Source: Parus major (lineage: Eukaryota > Chordata > Aves > Passeriformes > Paridae). Taken from it: DNA of 64,000 nt. Shown here one piece after another: positions 34,226 to 48,460 of this stretch. A model generated the notes under the pieces. The model had not been told where the DNA came from, searched no databases, and saw only the letters and a program-made list of their open reading frames with translations. The position numbers and the translations under genes were made by a program. Each line of letters starts with the position of its first letter. Within the stretch, counting starts at the first letter, position 1. The stretch lies in the NCBI RefSeq assembly GCF_001522545.3, contig NC_031770.1:31524865-31588864 (forward strand), read 5' to 3'.

Positions 34226-36513
34226 GGCAGAGGAATATCATATTGATTACATTTGGGTATCCTCTTAGCTGGATCACTTCTTACTCATCATGAAGATGTC
34301 TATGTGCCTTGGGACACCATATCATAGGTAATTCTGTTCACCTCCTTTTAGATTAGCCTGCAGGAGCTGTCTCCATCTGAATCAGTTTTCTGACCCCTTT
34401 GCAGGCAATAGAGAGGAACAAACATTTCTAGCACTTAATTTGCATGTTCTGTTTTATAACAGATGAACTCCACAAATATCTCTTGCTTTCTCTATAGCAC
34501 CACAGGCATCTTAAAAGTTTAGCTGAGATACAGGTGCCTACATTGTAGGCTGCCAAAGGTTATTATTTTTGCTCCAAGCATAATAAAAATGCTCTTTCTG
34601 GGCAGCACAGTGCCTGGTCCAAATTCCATAGCGCACACACACAGATCCATGTGACAGTCTCCAGCAAAAAATCACTTGCCAGTAAAAATAAAGCTAGGCA
34701 CATGAGTGTCATGGACACAGAATACAAGCAGTAACAAGAGATTATTTGAACTCAGCTGGTAGTTTGTAGGCACTAAAATGTTCTTCCAGGCCAGTTTCAC
34801 ACTAGTGTAATCCTTTCAAATTACTCCTGATTTACATTACATTAATTGAGAAAACAATTAGATCCCATCTGTACAGACTGTATGTCCCCTATATGCCACA
34901 GGAGCTGTGACTATAACAAAATCCCAATGGGCAAACAGAATACAGGCAAACTTCAGTCCAGAGAAACACACTCAGAACTACATATGTAACAGTGGCACAA
35001 TAAACTAGGCAGACTAAAACAGATTTTAAAACATCTAAGCAAGATATATCTTCTAAAAAGACAGGCAAGCTTGTGGTCTGGGAATCAGCCTGCAGTTGGG
35101 GATCTAGGATTCCTCCTGATGGCTGTATCCAAATGCAGTATGAATGAGCTTTTGGTGCAGTCTATTTCACACTGTCCACCTGTACAGAAGGCAGTCACAG
35201 CTTACTTCACTGCCAGGCACACTGAGACATTCAGCCACTGCCTGGCCTCAAAGAACTGGCAGTAGCCATTTTTTCCACACCCCATTATAAAACATTATTG
35301 TGCTTGTAACCTAAATCCAAGGATTCAGGCAAAGTGTTTCTCAACAGTGGTTACAACAAGAGTAAATCAGCTAACAGCAGTAGAAATGATGGGAGACCAT
35401 GGCCTCCTGCTCTGTTGTTTCACAGTCCTTCATGCAATTTATAGCTGGGAGTAAGCAGGGGAGGCTCAGAGTCTGTGCTGGTCCCTGAAAATCCACACCA
35501 CAGGGGAGGTAGCACAAGAATGAGCAAATGTAACTCAGCCAGCTATGGGGATAGCACAGGAACTTACTGAACTTAAAAGATTTCAGCTCAATTTAAGGAA
35601 CAGTCAGGATGAAGATCACGGTGCTACTCTGGGGAACTCAGAAATACTTCAGAAATACTGTATGGTTAATTTGAAACTAACTGAAGAGTGAAGTTTAAGA
35701 ATGCTAATACTTTATGCTTGCAGTTTATACTTAAAAACGTATAAACTGAACTTCTCTTTAAAAAGAAGAAGGTTTTCTGCTTCACTTCCTATGTGTCATT
35801 ACTCCTTCAGTCCACTGCTACAATTTCCCACTAATCTCTTGTAATTGAGTGTCTCAGAGACACCACCTGCGATTAATGGGACCACTCAGTCTGCCAGAAA
35901 TTCTTGTTTGAATTCCAGGTCTTGGCAGTGCCCAGCCTTAGATGTACCTCTGACTGTTTCTCTGGAGAAACACGAAAGCAATCCTCTGATACATGAGCTT
36001 TTGGTAAAACAAACAACCTGGGCCTAATTTTGATCTGTTACACCCATGCAAATCCAGCTGAACTTAGCAAGAATTACTCTACCTAAGGAGCAGAGAGAGA
36101 GAATAAAATAAAAAGACACTTTGCATCACTGCTGTGCCTTTTATAGGCTACTACTTCTTAATTCTGCTCATGCTGGTAGCATTTTTTAATGTGTTTTCTC
36201 TTACGAGTTTATAGAATTTATGGACTGGACAACAATTTAATCCAACAGCAACCCCATTTACTTCTCTGCATTTCAGTTCCTGCCTTCAAACACATGACTT
36301 GTTCTTACATGAGTTCTACAGTCATTGAATTCCACAATACTACTCCAGATGTGAAATGCCACAAATAAAAGCAGAATCAGAGCTGTACTGTTCAGGCTTC
36401 CTCAACAGGTTTTTGAGGGACTTTTTGTATATTTGTCTATGTACTTATTTTACACATATGTGTGTGTATTTCAGTTAAATGCAAAGTTTTTTGAAAGCAT
36501 ATACATTTTTTGA

Positions 36514-36536
36514 ATATATATATATATTTATTTATT
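36514..36536. repeat. (AT)n / (ATTT)n microsatellite
   Basis: Seven AT dinucleotides followed by short TTTA units. Confidence 0.85.
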
Positions 36537-38809
36537 TTCATAAATTTCTCTCCAAACAGCAATTATTGGTACTGGTGGGTTCCTTCATGGGTACCATTCA
36601 GTAGCATCAAGGAAAGACCTAGAGGAATTGCTGTATTATCACTATGCTTCTGTACTGTAAAAATAAGCATAAAACTTTTAATCAACTCCATGAAAATTTC
36701 AGTTGCCTGAACCATTTTTATTCCTCCTTTTTTATCTAATGCATCCCTATAAACACATCTATTATTTCTCAAAGAAGGAATTTGCTAATTGCAGGATTTT
36801 CCCCAGATAAACTCAATTTGTGACCTGTCGCAGGCCTTTAGTTATGTTCATACTCTGTGGAGAAGGACAAAGGTTCAGCACACTCTGCAAAGTAGAGCTG
36901 GTGCCAAAGAAAGAAAAAAAGGAAAGCAGAGTCCAGCCACTGACACTGCCATGTCTCCTGTGCCCACAGGGGTCTGTCTGCAGGACCTGCAGCAAAATGA
37001 GCAGGGAAAGTGGGAGCCATAAGCTGTGTCAAATCTGTATCACACACGAATAGCTACAAATACAGACTGGAATGAGGCAGGACAAGCAGAGATCGACACT
37101 GGGGATATTATAACTTCCTTCTACTCTTGCCTGTAAGATTTCATTTGGGGTTCATTTATCTAATTACTGCAGGGAGAAGGCTAGACAGCTGTTGCTTCAG
37201 GCACTGTGCTTGCCTTTATGAGCTGCTTTTCTCATCAATCATTTGAGCGGCTTCTGCTGGCTGTGTTCTGGGTAGTGGTGGAAGGCAGGAGCTGCAGTGC
37301 AGTCACAGGAGAGACAGGCCAGCCAGGACTATTGAGCTGTTTCAGCACTCCATCAATGTAATGGCAATCACTGGCTGCAGGAACAGCCTTATTGGAGGTT
37401 AATGAAGAGTAGGTTTTGTAATTTCTCACTGTTACAGTTGTAAATAATGGTGTGAGACATGCATTTTTGTTGTAGCCAGCCACAAAGTACTACAGCACAA
37501 GAAAATCTAGACCATCCTATACACTTGTGCACATACATGCTTTTGCATGAAGGATATAAAGCTTGAAGCCTTTCTATGGTGTGAAGAGGATATGAAACCA
37601 CCTGTTAAGTACATTAAAGAATTTTTTAGATCATGAGACAATTAGTTGATCATGCTAACATAAAATCTAGGAGGTCAAGATAAACAAACTGACCCAAAAT
37701 GCAACAAATGCAGTATTGTATGAGTGGACATTGATTTCAAGGAAAAATGGTCACATTTAGGAAAAAACACAAACCAATAAACCCAGGTGAATTATGCCAG
37801 TGTAACCTGGTCAGAAAGCATGCGCAAACAGGCCTTGTTGTCCTCTTTTTCTATTTTTACAAAGGTAACACTTCTAGGCTTCAGTGCTTTGCTTCAGCAC
37901 AAATTAGAAAACACATAAGCCTGATCACTCTTGCTCTTGCTGGAACTGGCTGATATTACTGATACTGATGCTTTGGAAAAGCAGTGAAAATAACTGAAAA
38001 AGTGATAGCATTAGAATATGCCAGTCTCCTCTTTTTTTACAACAATTTCTCTATCTTGTGTAATTCCTAAAACTTTACCAGCTCATCAACTCCATCCTGT
38101 ACAGCAGTTAAACTAATTTGGACTTCTAGCAATAATGGGAAGTAGTGGCAGCACACTGTACCCAAACAGCAATCACATTATTCAAAAAATTTGCACTTAT
38201 CATGATTGCACAGTTTTTCAGTTGTTCAATGCAACTTTAAATTTTACTGAATTTAAATAATTCAGTACAATCTGGTGTGAAGTATACTCAGGTCACAGGG
38301 CATGTCTCAGTGGTTTCCCGTACTGTTCGTGGCAACAGCAGCTGTGAGTTTGTCACTATGGTTTGGTACAGTTGAAAGACAATGCTGAGCACCAAAACTG
38401 TAAGAAACCAGCATATACATCAGACCAACCATTCAGCTCTAACATTCCTCCTTCAGCATTTACTAAACTCAAAATTAACAGAGAGCGCTGCAACTTTCTT
38501 CTACTCTTAAAAAAATTAAATTTAAAAAAAAAAACCAAAACAAAAAAACAAGCAAAAAATGAAGATTATCCCATCATGGAAAAAAGTCTCTTCTTAAAGC
38601 TCCCCACATGCAGACTGGGCTCCTGGCTTTCCTTTTGCTTCCTTATGATCTCTTTAAGGTAAGTCTGTGTTTCAGAAATGCATAACTGGGCAGCCTGTGT
38701 ATTTCCTCAAGGAGGAGGAGGATTTTTCCCAGCTTCTGACATCTTCCATATACCTGTACCTATGATGGGACCAACAACAGCCTAACTCAGTTCATGTGCT
38801 CAGATTAAA

Positions 38810-38840
38810 TTTTTTTTTTTTTTTTACTTTTTTTTTTTTT
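38810..38840. repeat. Poly(T) with one AC interruption
   Basis: A run of 16 T, AC, then 13 T on the plus strand. It reads as poly(A) in the KIF26B transcript. No retrocopy is attached that I can recognise. Confidence 0.9.
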
Positions 38841-39589
38841 GTGGGTTTGGTTTGGGTATTTTTGAGAATATATTTAAACATCACTGAGAGTGGCATTTTC
38901 ATAAGAACTGAACGAGCCAAAACAGCCTTCCACAGTCCCAGCATGAACAACACGGGATCAGCGGGCACATCTTGCCTTCTCTGCAGTGGAATGGCAGGTA
39001 TGTAAGCATGCACCCACTGCCTACTGGTACAGTGAGCAGATGCTTACTTAAGGCTCCAACACACTACTGCAAAAATTTACTCTGCTTTCCCCACTCTGAC
39101 AAGAATTTATTTCTCTGTGCACAGTACAAGTACAGTTCACTGCCTTGAATTTCAAGATCTCATCTTTCCCGTGGTACCTTTCAAAATCAAGTATATATTT
39201 CCGTTCACTTCAGGGAAGTTTATGAAGTTTATGTTTAGAGAGTTTCCTCCCTTCCTTTCTTCCTACTTAATACGATTTTTTCAAAAGGCTCTTTAGGCAC
39301 ACAGTATCTATGGTAGTAAATTAAACAAGATAAAAACTGTTACCTGGCACAAAATGGGGAGCTGGCAACTTTCCCTGTAATTTTTGTCTTCTGCTATGGT
39401 GAGGCCATATCCAACAGTCTGCAAGATACTCCCTTGCCCACGCTAATTTAAGAAACATGCCCGGAATTGTTTGGGAGAGACAAGTGCCCAACACCACGCC
39501 AGGGACCTTGTTAACAATGCAGGACTATGATGATTGAGTGACAGTGCACAGGAATATTTCCTGTTCCTGTTTAATTTATTTTATAGTCT

Positions 39590-40134
39590 GTACCAGGTTT
39601 AGTTCCTTCACAGTAGCTGGTATGGGACTGCGTTCTGGATTTATGATGGAAATGGTGTTGATGACACAGGGACATTTTAGTTTCTGCTGGGCAGAGCTTA
39701 TACAGAGCCAAGGCCATTACAGCTTCTCATGTCACCCTGCCATCAACGAGCCTGTGGGTGCACAAGAAATGGGGAGGGGACACAGTAGGGATTGATGACC
39801 CCAAGTGCCCGAAAGGATATCCCCCACTGTATGGCAGCTCAGCATATAAAAGTGGGGGGGAGAAGGGAGATGATCAGACTTATGGCCCTTACATGTGAGG
39901 GAGCCCTGCTTTCCTGAGAGATGGCTGAGCACCTGCCTGTCCATGGAAGTAGTGGATGAATTCCTTATTTTGCTCTGCCTGTGCATGAACCTTTTGCTCT
40001 TTCTAGTAAACTGTCTTTATCTCAACATGTAGAATTTTCCCTTTTACTCTTCTGATTCCCTTGCACATCCCACTGGGAGAGAGTGAGCAAGAGGCTGTGT
40101 GGGGCTGAGCTGCCTGCCATCATTAAGCCACAGA
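39590..40134 (+). mobile_element. Solo LTR of an avian ERVL-type endogenous retrovirus
   Basis: A diverged but nearly full-length LTR. Recognisable blocks in order are GTAGCTGGTATGGGACTG, GGTGTTGATGACACAGGGAC, CAGCTTCTCATG, GGGTGCACAAGAAATGGGGA, GGGGACACAGTAGGGA, a TATA box TATAAAA at 39845-39851, AGTAAACTGTCTTTATCTC (R/poly(A) region near 40005), and a 3' part with CCCACTGGGAGAGAGTGAGC and GGGGCTGAGCTGCC. They match the ERVL LTR family abundant in passerine genomes as I remember it. No internal retroviral genes flank it, so it is a solo LTR. Exact ends and target-site duplication could not be fixed. The left end may start a little earlier, near 39560. Confidence 0.8.
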
Positions 40135-41764
40135 ATTGTCCCAGTCACAGATCCTTGCACAACTTAGCCATGTTTAGCATTCTCTAAGTTAAATACAAGA
40201 AACTCCGTCTGTGCAGGAGTGGCCTCCCAAGCATGTGATGTGCCATATGTTGCTCTGTTCTGTTCCAACCTGGCTTGATATCTACAGATCCTACTGACAG
40301 ATCAGCCAAACCCATTAAACACATTTGTGGCATCAGCAAGACAGGCTCTCTAAAGGAACTTCTCTGCTCTCATGATTGATGACAGGGCTGCTGTCGTTCC
40401 TGCTGCCTGCATAAGGCTGCCATCAGCCCCCTGGGGAGGAGGGAGACAGCAAGGGTGAGTCACTTGGCTCCTTCTCATAGGCTGTGCTCTTATCCTGCTG
40501 CTGTGCAGAAAGACTGAAGAGAACTTTGCTTTGCTTATTTAAGCTTCCTCTTAGAAACTTGCCCTTCCAGCAAAACATGACTGAGCTGTCACAGAGACTG
40601 GTGTTGATAGAAAGCAGATGCAGTATCAACAGTAGCAGTATCTCAAGCACGTGCCTTGATAATTATGTCTGCCATATTATTTCTTAAAACCCCAGTTTCC
40701 CTTTTTGTGAAGCTGTGAAAGAGGTGCATGGGATGAAGCTTGGTAAGTATAAGCAGCAGGTCTTCTTACCACTAATTAAAAAAAGTATAGCACTGAGCGC
40801 TTCACATTATATATTCTCAGGAGATGTGAAATTCCAAGATGGACAAGGCTCTCTGTTTTTTTGCCTAAGGAAACAAGAATTTCTATGGAAAGAATGCAGA
40901 TAGAAGACAAAGTTTCCCTTTCACATGTCTTTGAGATGTCTTTTCAGTGCTAGAGAAACAAAGGATATACAGGTATTGCAAAGGGATGTATAATCACAAT
41001 TGTAAGCTTTTCCATTATTTATAAAGATTATCTCCATGACTGCATACAAAAGAAGATTCCCCAGTCCGCACATAAAAGTGTACGCCACGGCACCATAAAT
41101 AACAAGCAGCAATACAATCAGACAAGGATTTACATTATTTAAACCAAGCCAGAAGTGAAAATTTGCAGTTTAATGCATATAAGGGAGGAAAAAAAAAATA
41201 TGTGTAAAACTTTGGAGTGGCAATTGGTAATGACAGACAGTAAATAAAAGAGATTGTTCTAACTAGAAATATGGGAATTCATAGTGAGGAAAACATCCCA
41301 AAGAAAGCACAGGGTCACATTGTGAAAGAGAGTCTATATAAATGGAAGGGGGCACAATCATTATATTAGGCAATATAGGGGAGGTATCTAATAAGTGCTT
41401 GGGTATTCAGAGGAGAAATCCAGACTCCAGAAGGAATTTAAGCAGCCTCCAGCAGTATACGTTGCATGAAACAATCAGTAGAAACTTCAAGGAGCAGAGC
41501 TAAATGCTTTAGTGAGGAATGTAATACATTATGGTGTCACTGACTTCAGCAATAATTCCTTTTTTACCTGCAATTAGATGAGATGAGGATTTGACCTTAT
41601 TTAGGAACAACCAGCAGTAACATTAAATCTGGAAAATGAGGAAATGATAAAACCTGAGTCCAAGCAATGATATGATCTATATTGTTAATGAAGATTCCAC
41701 CTGAAGACCCCTCAGGGCTTTGCAGTCTTCTGACAGGATCAAGACATATATTTACAATTATTCT

Positions 41765-41885
41765 TAATTTTCAATGGCAGAAGTAAAGCCTAAGAGTAAA
41801 TGAATCATCTAAGATCCCAGGAAAAGTGTGCTTTACTTAAACAGACTACCTGAACTCTGGCTCTTCCCTTTCTTATCCCATAACT
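41765..41885. mobile_element. Possible MIR/L2-like remnant
   Basis: Words such as AATGGCAGAAGTAAAGCCTAAG, ATCTAAGATCCCAGG and CTGAACTCTGGCTCTTCCC loosely follow the MIR/L2 3' order. Very diverged; low confidence. Confidence 0.2.
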
Positions 41886-43787
41886 GCAGGCTGTAATGTT
41901 TACAAGGGCATAAACATAATATTAAATTTACTTTTTCTTTCATAATGTATCCTATTTAATGCTACCCTCATGCTTATATCTTTGGCAGTGGTATAAGGAG
42001 GCACAATAACTTCAGAGCACAAGTACCCATTCAGAATTTGAGATTCATTTGGAATGCTATACATTATCTCAAATTAAAAGTGCTGGTTTTTTGAGCCTCA
42101 ACAGAAATCCTTACAACAAACTTTTTTGAGGGGCTTGATTCTGCATTACCTTGAAACAAACAATTATTTATTGTACCGAGAACAGGAGAAGACAAGGACA
42201 TACAAGATACATTTGAAGGTTCATGTAACTCCATAATATTCCATCTCCAACAGTGATCCAACATTCTTCCCCATGAGCCACCCACTGTGATGGGCTGCAC
42301 TGCCATCCCTCTGCTCCCTCCCAAACTGTGCTTTGCCAATACCTGTATGGCTCATGTACCACTTGCATCCTATCAAAACGCAAATAGAGAGGAACACATA
42401 CTATCAGGAGAGAGCCACAGGCTCCAATGAGTCAGTTTGTGGTCTAGATCAAGGTATGAAGGCAATGAGGATGCTACTGTTTGCTTAGCATTGATCCTGG
42501 CCTGACTGATCACAGAACCAAGACACAGGAGTGTACTGCTTTCCTGCAGTTCTTTATTTTGTACTAAACATAAAGAGAACAAAAATTATACCAAATCAGA
42601 GGCAGACAAATAAAAACAAGAGAAATAAAACTGAATGGGAGCCCCAGATGGGAGCTAAATGCAAACAGTATTTTGACAAATGGAACGTGTCTCATGTCAC
42701 AGAGAGCCACTAACTTCTTTTACCCTCGGCCATTGTCACTGGCCCTCCTCATTGATAAATGCAACTCTATAGCAATGAGAAACAGCCACTGAAGAGCCAT
42801 CTGCCTTGTGACCCCTACCACTAATGATTTCATCCACTGTTTGCTGCTTTGTTAAATGTTGCAATAAATAACAGCAGTATTTATGAATAGATCAGTAACC
42901 AAACACTTGCCCTAGAATGTATATCCAGTACCTGTTAGTAGGCTTTCTCCATGTCCTCAGCCGTAATTCTGCAATCTTAATTTGGGCAAAATTTCCATCG
43001 TCTTCAACCTCAACTGCCATTTTCTGACTTCTGAGTGCTTAAACCATGCAACCTTAACATTCCTTTAGTACTGCTATTTGTCAACAGAATAATTCATTCT
43101 GCTGTGTGTAACTTACGAACTGTGTAATTCTTCTAGCAAGTAGCAGCCTATAATGAATGGCACCTGATCAATAATGCAGAATTCAACATTTGAGAATAAA
43201 TAAAAAGGCCTTTTTCATGAAGAGTGTCTGCAGGAAATGTCAAAATCGTTTATCAAGGGTCCAGGCTGATAGCCTGCAGCTGCTGTCCACAAGAATTATA
43301 AAAACATACAGTGTTGAGTCCTGAAAACATGTTTTTTGTACTGAGTATAACTAGATTTTTCCACAAAATAACGACTTACTGAGTATGAATGCAATAGTCT
43401 TTACCAGAGTTTTGTTAAAGTAAAACTTTGCCACAATAGTACTTTGTCCCTAAGCTGCTAGTTATATGGGATTATTTTAACTTGGTTTCCAGGTGCGCTT
43501 TTAAAACAATCCTCGCTGTAATTCTAGACAGGCTGAGCTGCTTAATACAAACACAAAAATGCATTCGTTTTTCAGTTTCAAAATCTCAGATTGACAAGGT
43601 AATCATAAGAACATTACAAACCAAGACAAGGGTGAGCACTTTTATCTCTTCCAGATATCTAGGTGCAGCATGTATCAAAGGAACAAGTAGTTTTTGCTAG
43701 TTTGGAAAGCTTTTACATTTCTCAATAAATGGTCTAACAAGGAAGCACAAGGTAACTCCAGCCCCTTTGCTGGTAATTCTCATCCAG

Positions 43788-43834
43788 AAGTATATAGAAG
43801 AAGTATATAGTATATAGTATATATATAGTATATA
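43788..43834. repeat. AGTATAT-type heptamer/TA microsatellite
   Basis: Repeated AGTATAT units with a pure TATATATA core. A simple repeat. Confidence 0.85.
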
Positions 43835-44779
43835 GCAAGAGTTAAGGGCTATAATCACAATTCAGAAAATTGAGCAAGATTATGAAAAGAGAGGTTTAAT
43901 GAAGTTTGCTTTAGTCTCACACGGCTTAAAAACTTAAATTTTACATGGCAAAGTTCTCAGATCCTGAGTACAGTGTGATCAGTTTTCAAGTTATGTTATT
44001 TAAATAGCTAAGCATAATCTCATCCTGGCCTGTACATATCCAAGCAAGGCTCCTTTCATTTTACCTGGGATGCAGCAGGATGGGGAATGCAATAGCTTTG
44101 TAACCTTACTTTATAAAGATCAGCTTCTTGATCAGCTAGGAACTGCTTAAGAAGGCTTTATTTTTAGCAAGATTGAACTACACTGGCCATTTGATTTCTC
44201 TTTTCTGATGCAGACAGAAAGAGTGATCTGATGTGGATAAGAACAAGTGGAGAACCTTGATGAGGGTGGGCAGGTCACAGTTCTTTAGCTCCATTGCTCT
44301 CTGAATTGGGTGACAGAGCTGGCTGCTTCATCTCAAAAATCTGAAGATATCCGCTTTAGATGCCTTGGTGGCTTTGGTGAGCAACAATTCCTGCAGAGAG
44401 CGTGCAGCTCTGCTGGTATTACTGGAGATACGCTAGCTATTACACCAATTAACCTGCTTCTAAATCCATCTCTTTAAACAGTGCTTTTCCACCTATGACA
44501 ATTTCTGTGGTGACACTGCTATTTGTCATTGGTTGCACTGAATGCCAGACAATGACTATAAAAGTAGCAGTCGGTGCACAGGCTTCACAAATGATTGAAG
44601 CAACTAGCCTTTTCTTGAGCAACAAAGGGATCTTTCATGTTAAGATAATTCATCCTCCATGCTTGTCACTACTGTAGCTTAGTATCAGGAAAAAAATGTT
44701 CTTTGATGCTCGTAAGGTTTTATCACTCATCACAAAATAGAGATTAATGAAGGGAAAAACAGGGGGTTGAAGATGACAT

Positions 44780-44872
44780 TTTTTTATTGTTTGTTTGGCT
44801 TTTTTTTGGTTTTTCATTTAGTTTTTGGGGTTATTTTGTTTGGGTTTTTTGTTTTGTTTTTTGTTTTTAGAT
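44780..44872. repeat. T/G low-complexity tract
   Basis: Built from TTTGTTTGG, TTTTTTTTGG, GGTTATTTTG and TTTTGTTTTT units. In the KIF26B transcript it is an A/C-rich tract. A chance ORF lies over it. Confidence 0.75.
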
Positions 44873-45796
44873 TAAAAAGCATCTTCCCACAACAGATTAG
44901 ACCACAGGCAGAACAAATAAGCAAAGTAAAATATATCAGAATGATAAAAGGGAGAAGGTACTACCACAAATTACACTTACAGAGTCATTTTTAATGTGCA
45001 GCACAGAAGGAACTTTGATGAAATATTCAAACTTCAAATCTAACATGATCCTAAATCAGTGCTGTGTGTTAGGGAAGGAGACAGATCTACTGCCTGTCTC
45101 TCTGGTGACAGATGGTTTTATACCACTAAACCTGAAAAGGGTATGTCTTGGAATTACTTGAGCCAGACTGATCATATACATCAGTATGAAACGTGAGAAG
45201 CACAGAATGACAGTGTGGCCAGAGCTGGGCCAGAATCCAAATCGGAGTCATGCCATGACAACCACAACAATATTCAGATTTTCACTGGTGGAGCCAAAGT
45301 CCTAACTTGGATCAACTTGTCATTTATTTCAGTACATAAAACTTTCCAAATAGTTCCTGGAATTGACAGTACTATATTTAGACAGAATGGAGCACAAATC
45401 TGTCCAGCTGGGAAGCTTGTGGTAGAGTAACAGGCATTATGACAACTATTAAGGTGAAAAATTAACAGCTCGGGTTTTTAATTACATGTCTAAAGTGGCC
45501 TTTATCACCTGATGTCCATTACTAAAGCTGTACTTTAGCCCTTCATTTTTTTAAGGACTGCGCTCACAGCAACACTCATCTGTGAGTGCTGCAAACCATG
45601 CAGCCATGTGCTTACCTGTAACAGTCAAGTATCTTTCAACAGCCAAGTATTCTTCATTCTTACACAGTATTTTTGCTATACAAATGAAAAATTGGGATTT
45701 TTCAACAGTGTGCATTTTAACTTTGGGTACATTTACATCTAGATTTTGATTCTGATTATTCCATAAGACAAAGCTAATAATTGATAACATGCCATG

Positions 45797-45825
45797 GTTC
45801 ACACACTACTTTGTAGTGTGTGAAC
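45797..45825. repeat. Perfect 13-bp hairpin with 3-nt loop
   Basis: GTTCACACACTAC (45797-45809), loop TTT, then GTAGTGTGTGAAC (45813-45825). The arms are exact reverse complements and, unlike the other hairpins here, are of mixed composition. No flanking terminator-type T run and no transposon body were recognised. Confidence 0.9.
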
Positions 45826-47583
45826 TGCTCTTCCTGTACTTCTGTTAAATGCTGCACTGAATTCTGTTAAATTCTGTTAAATTACTTGACTGCAGATGAA
45901 TGCACATTAGCGAATATCCAGTTAAAGTTTTGTTAAGGTTACCATTGCATATGAAAAGGAAATTTATGTAATGTATGGCATGTAATGTAAAGGAAATTCA
46001 TTCTGTCATTAATTTCTAGCAATTTGTATAGACGTTTCAAGAAATGTAGTCTCTGTCAAGGTACTTCAGGACTTGACCCATTCTGTGTGCAATAAGATAA
46101 AACAAGATATGTTTTCAATGGAATGGCTGTCTCAGGATGTCCTCAGATACTGTGGGATTCAGGAAACCCCTTAATATTATTTTAATTATGATGTTACAGT
46201 TCATCATGTCAAAACATAAACATACAGATTATATAAAACTGCATTAGGCGACCTTACATAGCCCTGATTAATGGTCTCATAGGTTGTAAAATGAATCCAA
46301 ACTGTAAATTTATACTGTGGATTTTTCTAAAATGTGAATTATTGACTTGACACATTATAATAATTCTTTCCAAACTATTGTGGTCCATGGTTCAAATCAT
46401 TTCTGTATAGCTCACTGACATGCACAGTAAGCCTAATTTACTATGTCTCTTACTGCGTGAACATCCACAGACTGCAGCATCCTCTGAAATGCATTCCAAA
46501 ACACTGCAAGTGACCAGATTGGACAAAGGCATGAGAAAGAAAATACCTTTAATCAACAGTGACTTCCAGATAAGAACAACTCAGTATCTCTACTACTAGC
46601 TCAACAGGCAGAAAAGTTTCTACCATTAGCAAGGAACACCAATGCCTGAAAATGCTACAAGGAATATGCTCTGTGAACCAGCTGCCTTGGGTCTCCCATG
46701 ATTTCCTTTAGAAAGAGGTAGTTTACTTGCTGGCTCAGTATGTTATGATTTTCTATAGCCTCACACAGGAGAGAAATTTCTAATACTTGGTAGGTTATAT
46801 CTTGAGTGATGTATTACCATGAGCCTCAAAGAAAAAGCAACTTGAACCCAAAACTTTCAATCACCTTAGAATACTTCTGAGGACAGAAACAAACCTCAGC
46901 CCATTTAAGAAACTGTAGACTCTGTGGGCAAAGAAGCCATTCTGGATCCTATGGTCCTATAGACCATACAGGTAGAGATACAGCTGGACCAAGTCACTCA
47001 CTTGTGTCAGCTCACTGCTGCAAACACCTACAAAAGGCATGGAAACATGCCTCTCTCTACCTCAAATGCCAGGGATGAACTCAAAGCTTGTCCTCCTGAA
47101 CATCTACAACCTAGCTTTTATTTCCCTGAAGATAAAATTCCAAACTCAAATCAGGCAACCTATTTTGCAAAATGCCTTCTTTTTTTCCTGGGTAGCAGAA
47201 GGATTCTCACATGTACCCAAACTGAAAATTTGTATCTTGTTAAAATATACAATTGAAGGTCTTTTGGTTACAGGAAATAAATTACATTTTAACTTGACAA
47301 CTTTCAGTTACATCTTTAAAGTCTCAAAATTCAGAAGTTCTGTTTTTTCAGGACAGAAATTTTGTTTTATCGGAATAGAAACAAAAATATGAAAGACTCA
47401 AATTTTCCAAGAAATACTGAAATTATTTTGGATTCATTTTAAAAGTCTGTGTTGGTAAAACAGTGTTTTCCTCTCTGATTTAAAAAAAAATACTTTGAAA
47501 ATATAGCTTAAATAATGCATTACATAAACAGAAAATAATTATGAAATTAAAATACTCCATACCTATAGAGTAGTGTGAACACA

Positions 47584-47812
47584 CTAGGGTAGGAGAAAAA
47601 AAACCCAAAAACAAACAATAAACCAACCAAGCAACAATGGACTGGAAAAAAATTAAGCTATTTTTTAGCTCAGTCATTAGTTCCACTTTCAACAATCAGT
47701 TTTAAATAATCAATTAGATGAATATTGGCAACTAACATAACCTGACAGGGAGCAGCTATCTTGAAATATAGGCATTAAAACAAAAAAAACAAACAAAAAC
47801 CAGACATTAAAA
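47584..47812. repeat. A/C low-complexity tracts
   Basis: Two A/C-rich segments (about 47595-47630 and 47780-47805) with AAAAACAAAC-type units. They lie on the same strand, 0.7-0.9 kb from a T/G-rich tract. Confidence 0.6.
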
Positions 47813-48000
47813 ACTAAGTTGTTGCTTTAGTAGAACCAGACCTACTGACTGGACACGTATTAAATATTTATGTGCTGAAAGAGTTAAGAAAATCCAAGCT
47901 GAACAAAAAAACCCCAATTATTTTTCAAATATTTACACTAGACTCCATAAAACTGAGGAAAGCAACACTGAGCAAATTGATACCTAAAAAGCACACAATT

Positions 48001-48022
48001 TTTTTTTATATATATATATATT
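48001..48022. repeat. T run and (TA)n microsatellite
   Basis: Eight T followed by about six TA units. Confidence 0.85.
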
Positions 48023-48460
48023 ATCTTTTTAAAGTACTTTAACATGTATTTTGCAGAGTTAATCTACACTTCATTACTCTCTCTAGAAATGCATATTCAG
48101 AGCAAAGTCTACAGCCACACACTACATTTTCCCATTAAAAAAAATAATTATCTTAACATGAAGCAAGTAACTTTTGTTTCTAAAAAAATGATGCCCCAAA
48201 ATCCAGCCTAAAACTCAACACATTTTTGTGCAGGAAAAGAAAACTCTGCAGTTTCTGTAGACATATGCAGTATACTGTTCTAAATCTACATTTTCCAAGG
48301 AAAAAGTAGGAATGTTTTTTATATAAATTATATATATTATTATTCATTATATTAATGTCGAAAAACATATAGAAATCATTATTAACCCTTTGCAAATAGT
48401 TTCTGCATAAGAATAAAACTGTAGAGGAGAAGTATATAAGCTCTCTAAAAACATCATGGG

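Noticed and set aside
36820..37053. Cysteine-containing plus-strand ORF suggesting a zinc-finger-like pattern (CPQGSVCRTCSKM)
   Set aside because: Cys spacing does not fit a known finger, there is no His/Cys partner set, and overlapping frames are equally open.
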